DNA from: Flabesymbios commensalis
Taxonomy: Eukaryota > Annelida > Polychaeta > Terebellida > Flabelligeridae
Length of the DNA stretch: 64,000 nucleotides
NCBI GenBank assembly: GCA_964017125.1
Contig: OZ024909.1
Location: forward strand, 52,144,914-52,208,913
Reading direction: 5' to 3'
A model generated the notes under the pieces. It searched no databases, was not told where the DNA came from, and saw nothing but the letters and a program-made list of their open reading frames with translations. Made by a program: the position numbers and the translations under genes. Positions 44,801 to 53,800 of the stretch are shown piece by piece. How positions within the stretch are numbered: the first letter of the stretch is position 1; each line of letters starts with the position of its first letter.

Positions 44801-47800
44801 TGGCTGCAAAGCTTTTAAGCAAAAAAGATTTGAAAAATTATGGATCAGTGCCAAATAATATATATAATTAAAGGAATAAGTTCAACGACAAATTATGAAA
44901 TACTTTATATAATGAAAAAATAAACAAAATCTGTCAGTCTACTTTTGAGTGATACTGGCTGAATCAATTTGTGTGGTGCCCGATGACAGCTGTATAATTC
45001 CAGACACTAGAAGCATCCCGATAACATCAGGTGTGCTTATTTAAGATTTAAAAACAAACTAAATTAGTTTTTGTCAATTACAAATATTTTAATGTGATAG
45101 TCAATTAGTTTACAACCAAAACCATTTTTTTTATAAATTACAATTTCAAATACGGGTATAGAAATAGCTGTGGTGTAATTGATAAAACAGAATTTTAAAC
45201 TGAAAAAAATATTTTTTATTAAAACAATTAAAAAATTAATTTTAAAATTATTGATTAAATTATTATTATCAAACAATTTTATCAAACAATTAAATAGGAC
45301 AAATACATGGGACAAAGCATAATTATGCACACATTAAATAAGTGCAATGATCAGGAATTTAACATTTTTAAAACATTAAATAACACACTGAAATAATTAA
45401 ACATTTATAAATATGTAGCTTACCTTCCCCCTCATTCCCTTTTTCTGGGTTATTTTGTGAGAAGTTTGCCTCGGGTCTGAAGATTTTTCAAAGACTGGAT
45501 CAAACAGATTAATATGTTGTCCAAGAGCTGATCTCGGATTTATGCCACTGTATCCTAGTCCATGTAAATTATCTTTGGGTGTTAGATCTACGGGATTCAC
45601 ATCTTTGGGGGCAAATGTGAAGCCTTCTGCATGTATGTCATCTTCTTCAGATTCCTGTAAAAAGTTTGTACAAAGATTGATGCAATTTAAACTAGAAGTA
45701 AGTGTTTACCATGTAAAACACCAAAGAAGGCTCCCCCTCTCACTTTTCAAATAAAAGTTATACATTAAATATAATTTTACTAGATAATCAATTTGTACAT
45801 GTAATTATCAAGAAATATTATGAGGCAGAGGCTAGCAGCTTTAGGCTGACTAGGTGCTATTTGGACTGCAAAAGATTAAAAAAGGCCGCCAAGACCCGGA
45901 TATTTTCCAGAATTTTCTGCAAAATTGATGCAGTCTAAGAATTAATACTGTTATGCTGTATGTTGAATATTGAGTATATTGAGACAAAAAACGATTAAAG
46001 ATGGCGGCCATGACCCGGATATATTCCCAAACTTTTTGAAAAATTGATGAAGTCTAGTTATTAATACTAGCATGCAGTATGTTGAATATTGAGTTTATCG
46101 GGACTTAAAGGATTAAAGATGGCCGCCATAACCGGGATATTTTTCCTAACTTTCTAAAAAATTGATGCAGTCTAGGAATGAATACTAGCATGCAGTATCT
46201 TGAATATTGAGTGTTTCGGATAAGCGGCTTTAAAGTTATCAGGGTGACAAGGTTCTAATTTGACGAAAAAAAATTAAAGATGGCCGCCATGACCCAGATA
46301 TTTCCCCGAACTTTCTGAAAAATTGGTGCAGGCTAGGAATTAATACTACCATGTTATATGTTGAATATTGAGTATATCGGATAAGCGGTTTTGAAGTTAT
46401 CAGGGTGACAAGGTCCTAATTTGACGAAAAAAGATGGCGGCCATGACCCGGATATTTTCCCGAACTTTCTGAAAAATTGATAAAGTCTAGGAATTAATAC
46501 TAGCATGCAGTATTTTAAATATTGAGTAGATCAGATAAGCATCTTGGAAGTTATCAGGGTGACAAGGTCCTAATTTGAAGAAAAAAGATTAAAGATGACC
46601 GCCTTGACCAAAATATTTTCCCGAACTTTCTGAAAAATTGATGCAACCTAGGAATTAATACTTGTATCCAGTATGTTGAACACCAGATGAATTGAAAAAG
46701 TGGTTTTGTAGATATCAGGGTGACATGGTATGGATGAGAGGCGGAGTACGCCGGCGGCGCGGGACGAAACCATACAAAAAGAAGCCTCCCCCTGGCAGGG
46801 GGAGCCATAATTATCATTATTTCAGCAGCTAAAGACATTGCGATTCTATGTCAAGTCGATTTTAGGACAACGCCAAAGACTTTAATTTACCATTCATACA
46901 GCGGTGGACCAGCATCCTGCTTTAGCATCAAATGGCCTCTTAACTTCCATTTAAGACAATGCATTAGAATGATCTGTGATCACCTCATTATGTATTATCC
47001 AAAATAAATCAATGAGTTGAAAATATAACTAAATCAGTTTAGTAAATGGTTAAAAATCAACTATCAATTTAAAAATATAATTTGGTGTTAAACATATTTA
47101 TTTTAGGAGGATTGTACAATATCATAAGCTAATACAATATACAGTATAGTCAGGATAGTGGCTCTCGCACCATTCTAACTCAAGTGGTCATATATTATTT
47201 AACTTTGGATGCACAGTTACTCCTTGGTGGCTCTCACACCGTTCAAACTCAAGTGGTCATATATAATTAAGTCAGATAGTCTTTCCCAAAAAGCTTAAAA
47301 TTTCACTGGGCAGTGGGTCCTGTGAACTTTTACCAAACCACAAAAATTTCCACCAGACAGCAGTACCTGGTCGATGGCCAATTGTTACATTGTGATCACG
47401 AGAACCGACCAAAAGTAAAACTGACCAAAAAAATTAAGGGATTTTAGGTCTGATGTAGCCTAGCTGGGTACTCTGCCGGACCTATCTGTGTTTTTAGTTT
47501 TGTTACCAACGTTATTGGGAAAGTCTGTTCAGGATGCACAGTCACTACATGGCGGCTCTTACAACATTGTTGTGATTGTTGTGTAATAGGGTCAAGGTCT
47601 GGCTGTACATCTACTCCATAGTGGATATCACTTTACCAAATGTGATAATTCAATTTTTAATTCATTTATTGTTAATCACGTCATTTTTATCATTTTTATT
47701 ACCACATCAAATAACAAGTTTTGGACCTAAAATATTTGGTTAGATAGCAGAAATTGACTGATTGTATAAAGAAGTATACCTCTTCATTAATTGGTGGTCT

Positions 47801-50800
47801 TGCCGCACAACCATACACTTTGCCTCCTTCAGCTACAAACAAAGCCAGAAAAAAAAAACACAGAGCTTTTAGATGTTTTTTTCTTTTCTGGGATAATAAT
47901 ATTTCATTGTTTTTGTTGACTAAAATTTATTTCATCATTTTGTTTTAAATACTGTATTTAAAACAAAATACTATTTTGTTTTAAATACAGTAAGTTCCCA
48001 CCATTTAGATGCATAGCCTACATACATGGATCAGATGTAAAAGAAAGAAACTCCAGGCCCCAGTTTCACTTGAAGTCAAAATTTTGTCTTAACCCTTTTA
48101 AGCCTGAATTTACTATTGTCATCTTCATCCACTACAAGCCACGAATTGCTATCGCAAATCTTGTCTTGTAGTGGGTGAAGATAATTTGAAGTGGGTGACA
48201 AATTAAAAAAAATATTGTTATTTTTAAAATAGTTCTATGAAAATTTTCATAGTTAGTTAGATAGTTGTAGGAATTGAAGTTATTATTCAGAGATGCAAAA
48301 TGATGCTCCCATGCATCGTGCGGGTTCAAAGGGTCAAGTGAGCAAGTCTCAATCTCCAATCGGTTCAAGCCTCAAAGCACTGAATTCTTTTATATAAATC
48401 ATGGAGACCAAAGGGTTTTATTCAATTTGATGTTATGTTATGGGTCTACGGCCATTAGAGATATTTTAACTTTTACAGTACGGGAATCGCCTTTAGTCGT
48501 TAGAATCTGACGTCTACAGACGTCAGATTCTGACGACTAAAGTTGATCCCCTCGCTGTAAGTGTTAAGACGGTGACTTAGCTGAGCGAGTTGGTGAAACC
48601 AGGCCCAGGTCTACAGTGCTTTTGGGTGAAAGGATAAGAACGATCTGGTTAATAATTCTAGATCACATCAATTTGTGATAATATCAAGGAGACATTTGAG
48701 CATCAAGGTGATTATTCAAATTTGAGTGGGAATGAGGAAAATTGAGTATAATGACTCGAGTGTGGGAGGAGGTTAAGGCAAATACTGTAGATCTGGTAAT
48801 TTTCGCGTGTTTATATTTTCGCGAATTTTTGATTTGGGGATTTTTCACGAAGTTTAAAATTAATGAATCATCATTTTTCTTTAATAGCGCTATTATAATA
48901 ATAATTTTCGCGAGATTCATGAATTCACGAATTTGCCCTCCTCGCGAAATTCGCGAAAATTAAAACCTCGCGAATATTACCAGATCTACAGTATCTAAAT
49001 CCTGAGTATCTGTGGTGATAACTTCCAAGCAAACACAACTGTTACATAGAACCAACGTTGCTTTGATGTTGGGCCAGACGATGGGTCAGCGTCAAACAAT
49101 ATAGAATGAACATGTTTGCTTAATTAGGTGGACATAATTATAAATTAATGAGATGAAATTATTGCCTAAAAGCACGACTAAAAGGATTGATTTTAAAAAA
49201 AATTCCCATCAAAACTCTTTAAAATTTAGAAAGATTTCAAAATTATTAGATTTGCTTACAAGATATTTGCCGTTAGATGTTTTCAATGAATTATCGACAT
49301 AACAAACAAAGTAGATGGATGTCAGGTAAAGCACAGGCTAAAACAATAAATACAAAATTGCAGCTAAGTCAAAAAAATTACTCTTGATATAATATATAGC
49401 AAATTATGCAAATCATTTTCTTTAAAAAATGCTAAATCTCAGAAAATGTTTTAAAAACTCAAACCTGCAGAAGTTTTCTTTACTGTTTTTTTGACACGTG
49501 GACCAATACCCTGGCCTTCTTTCCATCCAAGCTTACGAAGAAGTCGAATACCAACAGATGACCTATAAAATATTAAATTTTTTAATTCAATAGCCATTGG
49601 AGTATAAGACCAGAACCATTAGAACAACATCTCACTTGACTTTTACCCCACATTGCTATTGGGCCTTTGAGCCACTTTCGAAGCTTTGAACTACAAGTAC
49701 ATCTAGTTTGGTTTGGCAATCTTTCCTGATAATATCTATAAAGGTTTCTTTTTTTTTAATTTGAAATCATCGAAAATTTCTTATTTAGCTCTTTCTGCTT
49801 CATTTGAATACCTATATTGTGGGTCTATGGCCATTAGAAATATTTTAATTATTTCAGTGTGGGGACCGTCTTTAGATGGCAGAATCTGATGTCTACAGAT
49901 GTCAGATATCGACTTATAAAGACAGTCACTGTGCTGAAAGGGTTAAAGAGCTACATCATAAAATTACATTTTTTACCCACTTAAAGGTGTGTCATCTTGC
50001 TGCATCAACTTAACCATTACAACCCGGGGATCGACTTTAGTCAACAGAATCTGACGTCTGTAGACCTCAGATTCTGACGACTAAAGTCGATTACCCCACT
50101 GTAAGAGTAAGCATATTTATAACACATAACACATAACATAGACACATAACATAGGTATTCTAATGAATCAGAAAGAGCTAACTGAAACATTTATGATGAT
50201 TTCAAATTAAATAAAACCCTTTGGTCTCAGCGCTTTAAGAGTTAATATCAGTAAAAACTACTGACAAATGCACAACTTGAATCAAAACTTATGCCAATCT
50301 AATAAGTTTAATGCTGATTTCTCTTTCAAATTTTTTTTTTTGACGAGAAATATGGCTATAGTTGTAATCAGGGATAATTTAGGTTAAAAGATTGAAACCA
50401 TTTTTCTCCCAACTTGTGATGAACATATACTTGTTAATACATATTATAAATATGTTTTGATCTGAATTATACTTTATAACTAGTTATCGTAAGTATCACA
50501 GGTATACCATTACTATTATGATATACATGTATGTTCAAGAACTTTGCCGATGTGCTACTCAGGGGCATACAGAATAGTTGAGCTACAAAAATGATAACAT
50601 AGCCATACTTGTGAGGAACAACAAGATTTGTGAGGATAGAAGCAGAAGATATGATCCCATCATCTCCGGACAAAGAAATATGCTTTCTCTTTCTTTCTGC
50701 TGTCCCAAAATCATCAGTTGTATCAATTTGCCTTGGAGCAATGCCGTGGTCTTTTAGATCCTGAAAATATGCATGTATAAAAGATAATATTTTATTCCTG

Positions 50801-53800
50801 TAGGCATAGTTGTTGTCTTTTTAGGATGCCTAAACTGAGTAAATACAAAATTGTTATTAACAATATATATATTGTACAGCACGGTATGATTGCATATTAG
50901 TTCACAAATTGAGGATTGCAGTTTTGGGAAATATGACTAAAATACAATCTGAGTTTAGCATTGGATAATTACAAAAAGTTGCAGGTGGTTACACCAGTTG
51001 GGAAATATAATTCATATTATACAACAAATTTTACACAAATTATCATTTTCTTAAATGTTCTCATAGCAATTGCAGATCCAAATAGAATGGCAATCATAAT
51101 TGTTCACCCTTACAATGCTGAATTATTTTTGTAAAAACCATGGAGACCAAAGGGTTTTTTTCAATTTGAAATCATTATAAATGTTTTAGTTAGCTCTTTC
51201 AGATTCATTTGAATACCTGTGTTATGGGTCCACATCCATTATAAATATCTTTACTCTTACAGTGCGGAGATCGACTTTAGTCGTCAGAATCTGACGTCTG
51301 CAGACGTCAGATTCTGACGACTAAAGTCGATCCCTGCGCTGTAAGGCTTAACCCTTATGCTGCCAGAACCATATACAGTTTCAAGCAAGTTACAAACAAA
51401 ATAAAATACCACTAAATCCACAAAATAGTTTTTAATAGATGCTAAATTTTGCAGATGACCATTTTTCATCAATAGACAATTTTTTGTGTCAAATGAATGA
51501 AAAATAAAAAAAAAAAATTCAGCCCCATAAGGGTTATTATAATGTCTAAACTACACTGGCAGCTTCTACTAGAATTTTTGTAAGTTTTCCCATTAGACTA
51601 TACTTCCCTGGACAAACTGAGATGAGACGTGAATGAATAGTACAACACGCGCAACCGCAGCCAGTTGGACAACAAGACGATGTGTGTCAGATCTGGGTGT
51701 AAGACGGGATCTGCACACGCCACCACTAGACACCAAACTGATGCCGGTCTAAGGTAGGCCACCATTGATGACCGTAGCCCAGCATTAAAACAACACTGCC
51801 CCGACGTCTCCGCCCACATTCACGTGCAAACAGTGCCTACACGTGAAGATACCGTCTGTTTGCGTTTGTTGTCTTCAACTTTAATCCTGGGTCAACAACG
51901 AAGACGCCGGCCCAGAGTTGACACTGCCTGTTTCAGGTTGAGTTGGAGTGTAATGTGTGTGATACATTAACAAAGCCATAGCATGCACAGTGTCAGCCTT
52001 GATGTGTCACAGCTATTTTTCACACCTGATGTCGGCATCTGGCTGCACGTTGAGTTTTGTCAGACTGACGGCAGCATGTAAGTTTTGCTTACAGCGAAAG
52101 TAATGACTGTTTATTGCATTGGCTCAGTAAGAAAGAAACAGTTTTTAATTTTTTAAACTTTGAAATGAATAAATCGGCAAATCTGCGGAAAAAATAAAAA
52201 TAAAAATATTGAAATTTCAAAAAAAAATTGTCATTTTTGGATATTTTTAGCGGCGGATTGGTAAAAAAAAGTAAAGAAATTTGTGTGGCGTTATTGTCCA
52301 ACCGCACATTCATCTGTCTATCTGTAAACAATGATAGCTCTTTCCAAAGCACCTCTCTAGTTTTAATTGTTTGTTCTTTCCCTCCATAATATTTAGAAAT
52401 TATTCCCATCAGATCTAATTGTTCTAATCTAATTGTTCCCATCTAATTGTGGCCTATAAAGACTTAAAGGAGAAAGTTAGTCAGCCCACCAATTACCTCA
52501 TCATCCATAAAATCTTCGGGTCTCTGGCCGAGTCTATTCTCTTCAGTTTTCTGTTTTTCAGCCTTTGATGACGTGAATACAGATGGTGTCCACCCTATAA
52601 ACAAGAAAAACAGTCAACATGAAATAGCCATTGCATGTTTAGACAATAACCCGCTGCTAGAAGAAAGCTGATACATCTGTTCCGACATTGCACCATTAAG
52701 CCAGTGGCTGTAGCATCAATCATAAACCTAAGTTGTCATTCATGAATAGAAATTATATTTAAAATTTTCACCATTATTTTTCTTGTGGTGAAATTTGAAA
52801 AGATTATTTCTAACTCTCTGATAATACAGCTTTAGTATGAAAATTACAAGGTTTTTAAGCCTGACATGCAAAAACAAATTACTCTTGAAATATTCTTTTA
52901 GGTGTTGAAATTTATGATTTTACCAGATCTCTAAGCTAAGAAAAATTGCAGTACCTTGTACAAGTTGTAAGGCACATTAGTTCCCATTGCATAACATGTG
53001 ATAGTACAGCGTTCACAACTGACAGTGGTCCGGTGGTCCGAGACCACCAGAAATTATGTCGAACCACCAGAACATTCATATCCAGTGGTCCTGTGGACCA
53101 CCAAAATATCTAGCCTTAATCAGAAGCGTAACATGCCCCAAAGATATAAACAATCGTTGCAAATCGCAGGTGATAAGACCAGAAACACTGTACCCTCTCT
53201 CACCCTTTTGATGAAACAAAACACGTGAGGTCATGAATTATTGACCTTGAGATTGATCATCATCCTTGAACTCCTGTCATGCGGCGGGATACCTTTTGTG
53301 GTTTTACAAAATTAACGATGTGGAATTACACATCGCAAGCATGAACAAATCTGGTTCAATATTTCCAAGTGTTGTAATGTTAGTTGTTGTCAGGACCACT
53401 AAAAAAATTTTAGGACCACCAGATCCTCTAAGCTGGTGGTCACTGTTGTAGATCACTGCTCATAAAAGTTTGTGTCAAACCCTGTAGTAGTAACAAATGC
53501 ATAATATACTATGGTAAAACTAGCCAATATTAATTGTGTCAGTTCTTAGCACATGATATTTTTATATCAGTCAACACACTCTTTTTGTCAATCAATTCAC
53601 AAGGAAAATAGCTGGACCTATATCACAAATAATCAACCTATTGATACAAAATGACGTCAAATTCCAAGTCATCAGTATACAGTATCTTAGTAAAAACACA
53701 TACCATCCTTAGAGCCGACTGTATTGAAATAACCTGCGGAAAAGCCACCAGTAAATGCCCCGTGGAATCTCTGTCTTCCTCTGTTATCTCTAACAGTTTG

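Noticed and set aside
44502-44854. Two overlapping minus-strand frames of ~105 codons
   Set aside because: They lie over a GAGTTGGT repeat and a GC-rich patch; two frames are open at once and neither looks protein-like.
52998-53228. 76-codon plus-strand frame rich in Pro/Trp/Arg
   Set aside because: It follows GGTGGTCC repeats; no recognised domain, and it does not continue.
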